Assembly (NCBI GenBank): GCA_030180135.1
Contig: CM058232.1
Location: forward strand, 74,330,016-74,394,015
Direction: 5' to 3'
Source: Orychophragmus violaceus
Lineage: Eukaryota > Streptophyta > Magnoliopsida > Brassicales > Brassicaceae
DNA: 64,000 nt
Positions 24,323-35,600 of the stretch are shown piece after piece. A program made the position numbers and the translations under genes. The notes beneath the pieces are model-generated. The model was not told the DNA's origin. It searched no databases and was given only the letters and a program-made list of their open reading frames with translations. Position 1 is the first letter of the stretch, and every line of letters starts with the position of its first letter.

Positions 24323-24539
24323 TTTATATTGGAAAAAAACATTGTGTTTTAGGCATAGACCAGAGACTGCGTGGGGATCTTTTTTATTTTGATTTAAAGT
24401 GAACAAATTATTGATATTTTTCATTTATGCTTTTACCAATTTTCTTTTTGATATGTAATAAATTATTTGTTATTTTCTGTTTAAATTTTAGATGTCTAAT
24501 TACAATGATTTTGAAAAATAAATAAAAAAAGACAACTGC

Positions 24540-25325
24540 CCACGTCTCTAAGACGACAACAGTTATGATTTGTTAACAGATCCAGTCTCGTTTATGTTCA
24601 CGTCTCGTCTCCGGTTGGCGCTGGCTTCTCCGGCGTCGGTCAAACTTCCTTCTTCATCCTTTTATTTTGCCTATTATATCCTTTAAGTTTTTAGATTTTA
24701 CTTGTGAAATTTATTGTTCTTCATCTTCATGTCTTTCGATCTATAACAGTTGTGATATTGGGTTCGTCACTATTTCTATCCAATGAAGAGAAAGGAAGAT
24801 TATGGTTGTCCTAATCTCAAAACCAGTATCTTGTATGTGGTGTCTATAATTCTCTACACACACCGGTCTATTGTCCCAGCGTTTATGCCGATAATATTTC
24901 AGCAGTGATTGTTGAGTGCTTGTTAAAACTTACATGCATTGTTAGCTTTGTGCTTTTCTTCGGGTGTCATTGTCTCGTGGGGTCTCAAAGTTTGAAATAA
25001 ATCCTTTTGGATTTGATGCGTAAACAAAGACCGACACAAAAACCACCATGGAATTATTTGACTTCAGAGAGGGTAAGTACATATGGAATCACTCTGATTT
25101 CAATTAATAAAGAGGTATCTTTTCGAGCTCATATTTTATTACGATTTATTTGGGCTTGGAATATGGATACTACACAAGGCATGACGAAGATAAATATATT
25201 GATTACAAGAAAGAAACAAGGTTCACATTCATCCTCGACAACATCTTATGTTATTTATTTTGTTAAAGTTATGTGAAATGCATTTTTTTCATCAATGAGA
25301 TGATAGCCAATCAAGAATATGTGAA
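24540..25325 (+). pseudogene. Remnants of an unidentified expressed gene (5' part)
   Basis: Sequence composition changes at about 24540 to more balanced DNA resembling a leader and first exons (ctccggttggcgctgg near 24610). Short open stretches follow, such as one near 25010-25270, but all are broken by stops and no family was recognised. Its end (25254-25325) is duplicated at 27764-27839, where the sequence continues into a short open C-terminus. It may therefore be the 5' part of the same broken gene, interrupted by the intervening repeat DNA. This is inference. Confidence 0.35.
25254..25325 (+). repeat. 72-bp host segment, copy 1 of a duplication flanking a Helitron-like element
   Basis: Runs from tttattttgttaaag to gccaatcaagaatatgtgaa. 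It matches 27764-27839 except for a few substitutions and a 4-bp gap (ggag present only in copy 2). In copy 1 the base before the repeat is A (ttA/TTT), which is the A/T context expected of an unoccupied Helitron target. Confidence 0.85.
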
Positions 25326-27763
25326 AAGTTATATTAAAATCATTAATTTTTGGAAAATTCATATATATATTTGCAGTTATAAACTTATAATCATCACATA
25401 TAAATTCGAAATCTTTATATCATATATAACTAAAATATTTATAGAGTTTAAAATGTTAGTTATCAAAATATATTCATAATGTTTTTTTATTTTTGTTTTA
25501 AATGTTAATCTATATATATTTTTATAATCTTATACTTTTTTATTTTCATTGATTTCTTAAGAAAATAAATATTAATTTAAATTTTATTAATAAAATTTAT
25601 TAGAAAATTATTTAAACTACTACAAAAACGGGTTGAACAATAAAAATTAGCCAATTTTCAATTATAGAAGTTTTTTTTTTAAATTACACGAGTTTAAAAT
25701 ACATATGAACTATTTTGAATTGATATATTTTAATTTAATAAAATAATAGAATTAATCTATTTTATATTATTCAAATTTATGATGCGTCAAATTATAGTTG
25801 ATTTTTTTTTTTATAAATATAGTATTTAGCGGGTTGTTCCATCAAACTTGCAAATTATTTTTACCCTTACAAGACGTTTTTGATAGATTTTTAATTTTTA
25901 ATTGAAGTTTTTATATTTTATTGAACTTCTATTCTAATAATTCATAATTAAATTGAATTTTAAATCCGGCATTAAATATCTTATTTCCTAAATCTCACAT
26001 TCCGAATTAATTAGAATTCAAAATATCGTCATTAAATATTCCATAAATCTCTCAATCCCGACAAATAAGATAATTTCAAATCACATTTAATTTTATTAAA
26101 TCATACTTCCTAAATCTTTATAAATCTTAACTATATTCAACCCTTTTCAATAATAAAAATAATACCGCCAATCATTTTTAATTGAAAACCCTATCTAACA
26201 TTTTTCTCCTATTTATACACACCTAGACAGTCATTTGTAAACATCAAAAAATCGTCATCCTCTCCTCTTCTTAGATCCATTTTTTCGATTTTTTATTTGC
26301 TCTATATTTTTTTCATAGCAGTGAAATTCCACAGAAAATTAGCTATCTATGCAAGGGTTATTTCGGTTTTTTCTTCTCTTTTGCGTTCGATATGTTTTTG
26401 ATGGTTTTGTTTTGTTTTTCTACATCACATCCATTTAGATCTCTTTCGTTTTCTTATTAGATGTTGTAGTTTATATTTTTTACTTTTTTATTTATTATTC
26501 ATCAGAATGAAGAACATCTCGAGAGCTCTATCTTTTTTCCTTATCTTTTGTTTTCTCCTATGTTTTAATTTGTGTTCCATTAATGACCATATCGATGGCT
26601 AATTTTTTTGTGTGGTTGCGTTCATTGAATTCGACGGTTTTAATTAGCGGGTGATGGATCATATTTTCACGGTGGCCATATCTACGGTTATTTCTTATCG
26701 AGGGTACACAATTTTTTTAGTATACACCCGATTCTTTTTAGTTTTTTTTCGTTGTGAGTGTTTTTATTCTTCTTACATACAAATAACACAATAAGAGGTT
26801 TTTGCATTTTTTTTGTTCTTTTTACTTTTTACTTCCTGTTTTTTAGCATTTTTTACCTACATTGGTTACTTTTCCTTTTTCTAAATAATTAATAATAAAA
26901 TTTCGAATCGATTACTATGAATCATATATAAATAGTCATATGTAATGAATGTTTTTTTTACGTATTTAGTAGTTTAATTTGTTTTTTGAATTTTGCAATT
27001 AGTGGTTATTTTTAGATCGTTAAAATTTAATTAAATTATTTAAAAAATATTAAATATGTATGTGTTTCATTAAATTCCGTAGATCTTACCTAATAGATGT
27101 CTAACTTTTAAACTTAATCCAAAAATTATATTTATTCATATTCCAAAAAAAATAACTATGTATGTGTTTCATTAAAATCCGTAGATCATACCTAATAGAT
27201 GTCATACTTTTTTCTCTTTTTAGTGTAAATGAAGGTTTTTTATATTAAATATTTTTTAACCCAGTTTGAAATGAATAAAATCCCCTATAAATTAAAATGA
27301 TCTGAAAGATATTCCTTTTCGAAATTGAAAATCTTCCAAATCTATTTCCTTAACATCCACCTAAATCCCTTAATCTAATCCTTAAATTTAATGCATAAAT
27401 TCCCCTATAATCACGTTTAGAATATTGCTTTCCTAATATATTTTACACAAGATATTAACGAATTTTTAATTTATTCACTAAATATGATTTTTTCAAATTA
27501 GTTATGGAGTCCTAAATTTAAACAACATATAAATTCAAATCTGTAAAAACCCCATAATAATCAGCTCCCACACGTAAAATAATATGAAAACAAAAATATG
27601 TGATTATGTTCTCTTGGTAGTTAGCACCATCTTAATGATTTAATTTATAAAAAATCTATTTTTTTTTATAAATCCTCATTTATAAAATATCAATTTCTAA
27701 TGAATGTTAAAATATATAAAAGAAACATAAACCCGCGCTCCTGCAACACGAATCAAAATCTAG
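25326..27763 (+). mobile_element. Probable non-autonomous Helitron with 3' terminus at 27763
   Basis: The right end reads acccgcgctcctgcaacacg and closes with aatcaaaatctag, then T. This is the usual acccgcgctcctgcgcgggtc...CTAG/T Helitron end with several mutations in the second half of the stem. CTAG is at 27760-27763. The body (about 2.4 kb) is AT-rich and has no transposase ORF. The left border is not a typical A/TC junction and is taken here as the end of the duplicated host segment, which is uncertain. Confidence 0.6.
26507..26602 (+). CDS. Possible small secreted peptide or captured signal-peptide exon (31 aa)
   Basis: The ATG at 26507 opens MKNISRALSFFLIFCFLLCF, which has a charged start and a strong hydrophobic core like a plant signal peptide, then NLCSINDHIDG and TAA. 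It is preceded by about 290 bp that resembles a leader (cttcttagatccattttttcg) and by a possible acceptor AG just before the ATG. Length and start resemble first exons of cysteine-rich (defensin-like) genes, but no downstream cysteine-rich exon was found. It sits inside the putative Helitron and may be a captured fragment, or chance. Confidence 0.25.
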   Translation: MKNISRALSFFLIFCFLLCFNLCSINDHIDG

Positions 27764-27900
27764 TTTATTTTGTTAAAGTTATGAGAAATGCATTTTGGAG
27801 TTTCATCCATGAGATGATAGCCAATCAAGAATATGTGAAGAAGGGACATAACAGATCTAATATGTTAGCCTATAAGACTTCTGAAAGGAAAGCATTGTAA
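27764..27900 (+). pseudogene. Truncated C-terminal exon of an unidentified gene, copy 2 of the duplicated host segment
   Basis: From 27764 the sequence repeats 25254-25325, then continues as an open stretch reading IHEMIANQEYVKKGHNRSNM and ending at TAA near 27898-27900. An AATATATTTGA-type AT-rich 3' flank follows. The open frame suggests a real gene end separated from its upstream exons by the Helitron. The family was not recognised. Confidence 0.35.
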
Positions 27901-28565
27901 CTCTCCACTTCTTGATCGAAACTGTTTCAATTTTCTTTATTTGTTTTTCAACGGTTATAACGAGAATGTTTGTGTACTTTGTAAACTTTTTAAATTTCAA
28001 TATATTTGATTTGTCAGAAAAAAAAACTACAATGATTTTTTGTTGGTTTTTTAGTTTTATATTCTGACTTTTGACAACATTCGATTTTTTTTTATTCGTT
28101 TAAAAGCATTTTATAATTGATTATGTTTACTGCCAATTGTTACTCCCAATTAAAATAAAAATTAATTGCTGAGTGCGGAGTATTATTTTGATTATTATTT
28201 TCTATTTTGAAAGGTTTTTTATTCAAGATCGTTATATTGGTTTATACTAATATTTATTTCAATTATTTATGTTTTTTGAATAAATAATTTTTATGTAGTT
28301 TTCGGATCTGCATAGTAATCCTTTTTAGACTCATCTGTTTAAATCCCTCACAAGTAACACATGCATATTTAAATTCGTTTATATATTTTAATTTTGTATA
28401 ATTAATACAAAATACAAAAATTAACATTGTATTTTATATTTTTTTACTCCAATTGAATATAATACTTTTCAACTATTTTTTTCCTGTCTAACAATATCAA
28501 ACTTTACAACATTTTAAAGAACACATTTGTAACAAACGTAATGTTCACTAACTTAAAATCAACAC
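27901..28565. other. AT-rich DNA, no gene seen
   Basis: Long A/T-rich sequence without coding signal or clear repeat borders. Confidence 0.4.
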
Positions 28566-28569
28566 ATAA

Positions 28570-29194
28570 TAAATATAGATTATTACCTCTTCCGGAACAA
28601 CGTAAGGGTTAGTTGTGCCTTTGGTGAACTTCTGGATATTTTTAGCCAAAAGATCATACTTTCCTTTAACGGAGATAAAATCTCCTCTGCATCTGCTACA
28701 ACCTTTTTTCCATGACACAACATCAAGACATTAGAAGAAGGATACGATAATGAAGCTTAAAGCTCATTCTACTTATGCAAAGTCAGACCATTGTTTCTGA
28801 AGTTAACAGAAAGTGAAACTAAAAGAATGAAAATAAGTTTTTGTTGTTTCATTTACTTTCTCCAAGGATATTGCATATTCTGGCCAACGCCTTATAGTAA
28901 TATAATATTCATCAAATGTCCCATTGAGTCTCTGATAAATCTCATCGACAAAAGGAGAAGTCTATCATGGAATCTCGCCACATGTCTTTAAGCTTAACAA
29001 AAAGGATATAATTCAATTGGGACGGACGAAGGGCTTTAGCAGGTTCGACAGTAAATAATAACCATATGAAATCATCAATAGATTAAATAGAGGAAAATGT
29101 TTTAAGGGTACGTTGCGTGCTTTGATAGGTGTCATCCATATTAGAAGTTGGACAATTTCGAGCTCCATAACCAGCGATCTGATCTTCCATCATT
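28570..29194 (-). pseudogene. Unidentified protein-coding remnant
   Basis: On the minus strand an ATG near 29194 opens MMEDQIAGYGARNCPTSNMD. One TAA (near 29085) interrupts the frame, which continues through VEPAKALRPSQLNYILFVKL and MWRDSMIDFSFC. A 1-nt shift near 28945 leads to DEIYQRLNGTFDEYYITIRR. A further exon-like piece near 28590-28700 reads SWKKGCSRCRGDFISVKGKY and ends before a GTAATA donor. The long runs of sensible sequence across one stop and one shift indicate a recently broken gene. The CSRCRG motif could bind metal. I do not recognise the family. Confidence 0.4.
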
Positions 29195-30270
29195 TTGTTG
29201 AGATACAAAAAAAAAAGATGATTGTGAGTTCGAACTGAGGTGAGTTTCGAAAATTTTATTTAACAACTGTTAGAAACCCTAAAAATGTCGATTAAAATCT
29301 TATGTGAGGGCAATGTATTTATATGGGAATGAATTAGGGTTAAGGTATGAGATATTTTGTTAAGCTTGCTGTGAAAGTTTTTAAATTTAGTGAACATACG
29401 ATAAGTTGCAAACCATACCATCCACATAGACGTGTACACAAAATGACTGACGGATATCATAATAAGAGATAGTTCACCAATTGAGTCAAATAAAAAATAC
29501 AAATATGTCATCCACATGGACATATCCACGAGCGTGTTTGATTGATGACACTACTTAGCATAAAGTGTGACAATCTTAGTGTAAGAACTCAAATAAAAAA
29601 TATATATGTGAAGTTAGTAAAAAATAACAATGAACATGTACATAAAATGAATATGGAGATAGTGTCCATGTCCATCTATCAAAAAAAACTTTGTATATGC
29701 TGCTTTGTCCATATTATTTAGACTAGAACTTTTTAACATCCACAAATGTTGATAACAATCTACAAGATATATCAAAATGGATTTTATAATATAAAAAATA
29801 AATTTTATATATTAGTAAAATTTAAAATAATTTTATGTTTGTCAAAAATAATCAAATAAAATATTGAAGAATAATATGGCCTCACACTACTATATACATT
29901 AATTTAAAAAAAAAACCAAAAAAATTCCAATGTCTATGCACATGTGTCAGCATCTGATTTATTTCCCTTAATCTCATCAACCATTCACGGTCTCAAATGT
30001 GCCATCAATTTATTAATTAATTAATTGTCAATATTATTTTGGTTAATAAAAAAACAATATTTTCAATTCAGTTACCAACTAACCGAACCATAATATATTC
30101 GAGGGGCTGTTTTATCGTTTAAAAAATCAACCAGTGAAAATCACCTTTCACAAATCTAAATTAATCTAAATTGTCTAATGTGTTAGTTTTAAAATTTAAA
30201 GTGATTACTACCGTAAATCACTATTAAGAAAAGTAAATTGAAATAAAACCTTTATGTCGTGACTAGCGAG
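29195..30270. other. AT-rich intergenic DNA, no gene seen
   Basis: No supported gene. Contains simple AT stretches (for example tattaattaattaattg near 30012) and no clear element ends. Confidence 0.35.
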
Positions 30271-30279
30271 TAACATTAA

Positions 30280-30520
30280 CTGTTTCCATTCATTGGATTT
30301 GGCTTGAAAGAAATGCAAAGTTGCACAGAAATACCTTTCGTTTGGTGGATGTATTGCTCAACCTCATCCGGCGCCAGATGAAGGATAAGATTCTCAGTTT
30401 TCGTGTAACCAACCCTCATGGTTCATCGGCGATGATGGAATACTGGTTCGAATCAACCACACAACAATCAGGACCAGCTCTCGGAATCTGATCGTCTTCA
30501 ATCGCCATGGCTGGTGAAGG
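30280..30520 (-). pseudogene. Possible gene remnant with a short first exon
   Basis: A GC-richer patch. On the minus strand an ATG at about 30508 opens MAIEDDQIPRAGPDCCVVDS and stops after about 30 codons. The sequence continues with a coding-like composition in another frame. No family was recognised. It could be the 5' part of the remnant at 28570-29194, but nothing links them. Confidence 0.2.
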
Positions 30521-30894
30521 ATCTCGATCGTCTTCTTCTGTTAGGTCTGTACATTTTTGCTGACCGGTTTTCTCAAAAATACCGGTTGGCTAATTAGTCC
30601 GGTTTACTCTTAAATTTGGATTGGGCTTCTACTATGTTAGCATGATTGCGCCCAATTACCACTATAGCCTATGGGCTTGTAAAACATTTTAATTCTCTTG
30701 CCTTTTTATAAGAAAGCCTTTAGTCAAAAAAACATTAACTGTCTCTATTGCGTGGACACGTAAGGCTAAAGCTGTAGGCTTAGTTAGGTTTAGGATTACA
30801 CAATTGTTTATGGGTTTTTTCGTTTTTTCCCGTGGTTAGTATTATATTGCCGCCAACTTAATTTGAAAAATATATTTCAGATATATGGTATAGA

Positions 30895-31500
30895 GAGTTT
30901 TTTTTTATAACACGTAATTTTATTAAACAGATCCAAATAGGCCGAATATATAAAGGCCGAAGCCCAATTACAAGTTTTGTAAAATTAAAAGGGCCGAAAA
31001 TGGACCGAGATCACCCTTAGTCAACTCGAGAAGCGGAGAGCTGGCCGAGTGGAGTGGAAGGAGAAAAGACACGCGTCACCTCCAGAAGTGTGACCGTCAT
31101 GCAACACCGGAGCTTCGCCGACCGTCAACACCGGAGCATGAACCTAGAACCGAGCAAGAGCCTTTGTTGATCAACATCCCGCCGAAAAATTGTCAGTCAA
31201 GACCGCATAGAGAATAAGAAACCGCTTAGAAGCCTCGCCATGAAACTCCAAAGCACCAAAAAGATCCTTCGCCGGCGGACTCAAAGAGAGATGCGCCTAT
31301 GACCACCGTTGCGTTGCCGCGAACTTGAACAAGAGGATAAGCAGAAGAATAATTAATCCCAACAACAACAAGAGATACAATGAGCCCAAAGAAAAACGAT
31401 TGGCTAACAGAGAAACCACCGGGGAAGTACATCGTGAAACTTGCCAAATGGCAAGGAGAAGAGACCAGTAACGGAGGGAGAGATAATTTCTATGGAGGGC
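30895..31500 (-). mobile_element. Retroposed sequence with poly(A) end, possibly a LINE 3' region
   Basis: The left border is a run of T (minus-strand poly(A)) at about 30899-30907, preceded on the minus strand by AATAAAATTACG, a polyadenylation-like signal. The adjoining 600 bp is GC-richer than its surroundings, and its minus-strand ORFs are not family-like. This is the structure of a 3' end made by target-primed reverse transcription. No reverse transcriptase or target duplication was found, so the class is unsure. Confidence 0.3.
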
Positions 31501-31639
31501 AATTTTCAATCTACTTAAAGAATTAAAGATATACTTACAAATAATTACTAGAGAATTATTATAATTATTTAGAATTATATGGAAAAATTTTAAAAGCACT
31601 GGGGGCATATGCCCCCCTCCTAATGAACATGGCTCCGCC

Positions 31640-32189
31640 TAGCCCTGTCAAGCGGGTCAAACCCGCGACCCGTCCCGCGGCGGATTAAATTAATTTTCGA
31701 TCCGCATCAACCCGCTCCGCCAGATCCGCAGAGCAAAAACAGTCGATCCGCATCCGCCCCGTTTAAATTTGCGGGTACCCACGGGTAACCCGCATATATA
31801 TTTAAATATTAATTAAAATTTTAAATTATAAATAATTTTATTAAAAATAAAATTTAATAATAAAATTTTATTATTAAAAAATGTAAGATAATTTTTATTT
31901 TAAAAAGCTAAAAAATTGAAAAATATATATTTATTTTTCTTTTATTTTTCAATTAATTCCTATAATTCTTAAATTAATAATAAAATATTTTTTTTTTGAA
32001 TTTTTTTTTTTGCGGTTACCCGCGAATCCACGGTTCTATATATTCCGACCCGCATCCGCCCCGCCAAAAAATACTCTGATCTGCACCCGCCCCGCAAATT
32101 TAAAAAAAAAAAAAAAATTGATCCGCATTCGCCCCGCGACGGGTAAAAACCCGCGGGCCCGCGGATAATAACTCAAATTGACAGGGCTA
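31640..32189. mobile_element. hAT-type MITE, 550 bp, with 12-bp inverted ends and 8-bp target duplication
   Basis: The ends are TAGCCCTGTCAA (31640-31651) and its exact inverse TTGACAGGGCTA (32178-32189). Both sides are flanked by the identical 8-mer GCTCCGCC (31632-31639 and 32190-32197), the target-duplication length of the hAT superfamily. Subterminal regions are packed with CCCGC/GCGGG motifs, while the centre (31800-32030) is almost pure AT. No transposase is encoded, so it would have moved in trans. Confidence 0.92.
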
Positions 32190-32619
32190 GCTCCGCCACT
32201 AGAAGAGACCTGATATTAATCGGGAATATTGAGCCTGAAAAGAACCGGGATATAAACAAACAAAAAGCAAAACCGATATTAGATCGGAGAGTATAAACTA
32301 TGACAAAAGTAATCCCATCACTAGCAAAACCGACGGCTGGAAACAATAAAAACGGAAGAGACAGAGGAAGAGAGAGATATGATTGGACGCTGGTATAGAG
32401 TGTTTAAAAGACGTTATTGGCAAAGAGAAGGTTTCCACACAAAAAGACTGACAATAAAATACCAAACAATGTATAAAAATTTATACAAGTTTTATTATCC
32501 TCAAATCACATCAACTGAAAGACAACAACACAACCGAATCATAACTGTTCACAGAAAAAGGTTATAATAACCTCTCAAACTCGCAGCTCTTTCACGAAAA
32601 CAAAATTGGCTTTTTCGTA
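32190..32619. other. SWEETIE 3' flank and repeat debris
   Basis: Contains the right target duplication of the MITE and about 400 bp without a supported gene. The SWEETIE 3' UTR should lie in its right part. Confidence 0.4.
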
Positions 32620-35600
32620 TTAGTCCTCAAATGTTTTATCCTCCCCACTCTTATTTCCAGCCACTGTCTTATCCGATACAACATCAGAACCAACAGGGTC
32701 ATCCTCGAGTGGCTTTTGAAACTGTTGCGGTTCGAGATCATCTGACGCATCATCTAAGGCTGGTGAATCTTCTTCAGCTGAAGGACGTTTGATACCAACT
32801 CCTCCAATATTTTCAGGTTCAACTGATTCTTCCTTCATTTCAACAAGATGATCATCGGATGAGGTTTTGTCATTCTCGCTTGTAAGAGCTTCTTCTATGA
32901 GACTTGGCTCCTCTTCAACCCCTTTGCTTTTGTCAACAGAATCGTCTCTTGTGGTGTGGTCATATGCAAGATGTTGATCATCAAGTGGTGAAGTATTTGT
33001 CTCATTTGATTCATCTTCCTGAATAGAAGAGCTTCCAGGAAAGCCTGGCTCCTCTTCAGCAATACTTTCTGTCTTTGACTCTGACCCTTCAAGATTTGTA
33101 GAAGCAGGAAAAGACTGGAAGGTGTCCCAATCATCATCATCATCTTCGTCCTCATCAATTTCTTCGTCGATTCCACTTTCTACTGTGCTAACCTGATTGA
33201 CTGATGTTGGTACAGTGGACAATGTTTCTCCTTTAACCATTTCAGCAGAAGAGGAGACTTTCTCAGGTGTTGCTACCACAGGTGCTGGTAATTTAATATC
33301 CATTGGTGAAACCAAGGATTTTGGCTTCGGAAGGGCGCCATCTTGAGAAACGGAAGCACGGATAACATCCTAACATCAAAAGGACAAGCCCATCAATTAA
33401 CTTATTTCACAGGAAAGATAGTTCGCCGATACGAAAAAAAAGAACAAACGGATAGCATATATAAGGAAAATAAAGCAGTGTGGTTGATAAAAGGATAGGC
33501 GAGTAAATAAAATCGAATTCATTCAAGAACCTGAAGCTGCTGCCGGTGTGTTGTTGGCAGCGACAGCAAAACATTCTTAAAGTGAACAGCTGAAGAAGGC
33601 AACTGAGCTAGATGGGAAACAAGCCGCACTGCTACATTTCTTAACTCGAGGACTTCCTGGTATTGATCCATAAAAGCAAATAAAAAAACCCGAAATTTTA
33701 CGAACGGCCGTAAGAGGGAGCAACAAATTTCTAATGCAGAATTTACAGGCCGGGATGTGAATGGAACCTGAGAAACGCCATCTGAAGTCTTAGAGAAAAC
33801 AACAAGAATGGATTCAAGAAAAAGGCTCATGAATCCCCTCTGAAGTTCATCAACATTTGAGTGTGTCTGAAGTAGCATTATGAACCGCAAACATTCACCA
33901 GCTATAACCACCGATTCCTTATTCATAGGTTTCTATCCAAAAGAATAAGAAAGAAGTCAGTTACCATAGTTTTTCTTAATCTCAAAGACGTCAAAAATTA
34001 TCTCTTAGAATGGAAATTCTGTTGATATTGGGAGAAAGAAACGAGAGAACAACCAGAAGCGCCCTCTGCATCAGACTGACAATATCTCCAATAAGTTCCC
34101 CAACAAAGAAGATCACAAAACTTTTCTCCTCTGTGTTGTTGTAACGCTGTACCAAGCTCTTTAGCACTTGTAAGGCAGTAGCTTGAACCTGCATATTTTT
34201 TAACCATTACTGTTTACAGGATTAATTTTAAAATAATGCTGCTAGAGCTAATATATGACGAGGCAGTCTCAGTTACCTGCATATTGGAATCTTTAACCAC
34301 TGCTGCTATACTACTGAGGCAACTCTTCAAGATGACAATACAGATAGAATTAGTATCAGTTTCATCTCCTGGATAGTCAGACTCGTAGGCAAGCTTAGAC
34401 AGTGAAAAAAATTGTTCCAGACAGAATGCAAGCTTCAACTGAAGAAGCTTGCGTAACCCTGATCTCTTGTTGTCTACAAGATGGATACCGTCGATACAAT
34501 CTTTAGTCAGATCACCAACCATGTGCACACAAGCACCAAACATTGCTCTTAGATGGACACTACTATCGGCAGCAAAAGTAGTGGCATCTGCAATTAACAA
34601 TTCGATTAAACAACGACTACAAACTTTTCAATGTCCCAAAAATGGAAACAAAAGCTTTTAGTTGCAGCACAGCAACTTCACCATTCTGCATATGCAACTT
34701 CGACGATCTCATAAAATAGACAGAGAGCATAAAGAACAAAAGCTTTTAGTTGCAGCACATCAACTTCACCGTTCTGCATATGCAACCCTAATCAGCCCAC
34801 TAAACAAAAAGTTGCCTCTCTATAATGCATTTCTGTTTGAGCAAACACCATAGTCTATTAGTATTGTATGTTGTATATGCTTCTATCTAAGAACAAGGTT
34901 CTGTTCCGGCCCAGGTAGCTAAAATGATAGTGTCCCTTAATTATCATTTTCTCACATTAACTACGGATTTCAATTTTCATACCAGTCAAAGGTTTCTGTG
35001 ACGAGGTTCTGGTAAGCTTTAGCAATAACTCATTGGTGGACTTCACAATCTCAAGAGCTTTTGGTAGGTAGGTGTCAGTGGGGACTTGCCGGATGCACTT
35101 GTATCCACTTAACAGTAACGCCATAGGAACCGACATCAAACGACACTGCATAAATACCAGCAATCATCAGTTAGATGTGAGGAGTGCAACAAATAAAACA
35201 GATATCCAGAAATGCAACAAATAAAGCAAAAATCCTTCACAGTTTACACGTTACCTTCAAATCAAAACGTGTCACTAGCGTCTTTATGGAGATAAATAAA
35301 GGAGACAGAAAATTATACCAAATGTCATCATCATCGGGCGTAATTTCATCTTGCCTGAAACAGAGAATAATAAGACTATGTTATAGTTTCTTCCAGATAC
35401 AATTTCCTTTGACATGTTCAGGTTCAAAATAAACAGAAGTGCACACAGCTTTCAAAAATCTCCTGGTAAGTGCGTACCTGTGTACAAATCTGAACAGGTA
35501 CCCCAGACAGAATTCAATGGTCGAGTAGGCAAACTGCTCACTTTCAAGAAAATCTTTTGGACAGTTTTGTGAAATCTGTTGAAACGTGAAAAAAAAATCT

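Noticed and set aside
31226..31608. Minus-strand ORFs with hydrophobic stretches
   Set aside because: They overlap in two frames and match no membrane protein family that I know. They look like chance ORFs in a retroposed sequence.
32379..32567. Plus-strand ORF of 62 residues beside SWEETIE
   Set aside because: No family signal and antisense to the expected SWEETIE 3' UTR.
23100..32600. Search for the F-box gene found here in A. thaliana
   Set aside because: No F-box motif was recognised in any frame, so no ortholog is claimed.
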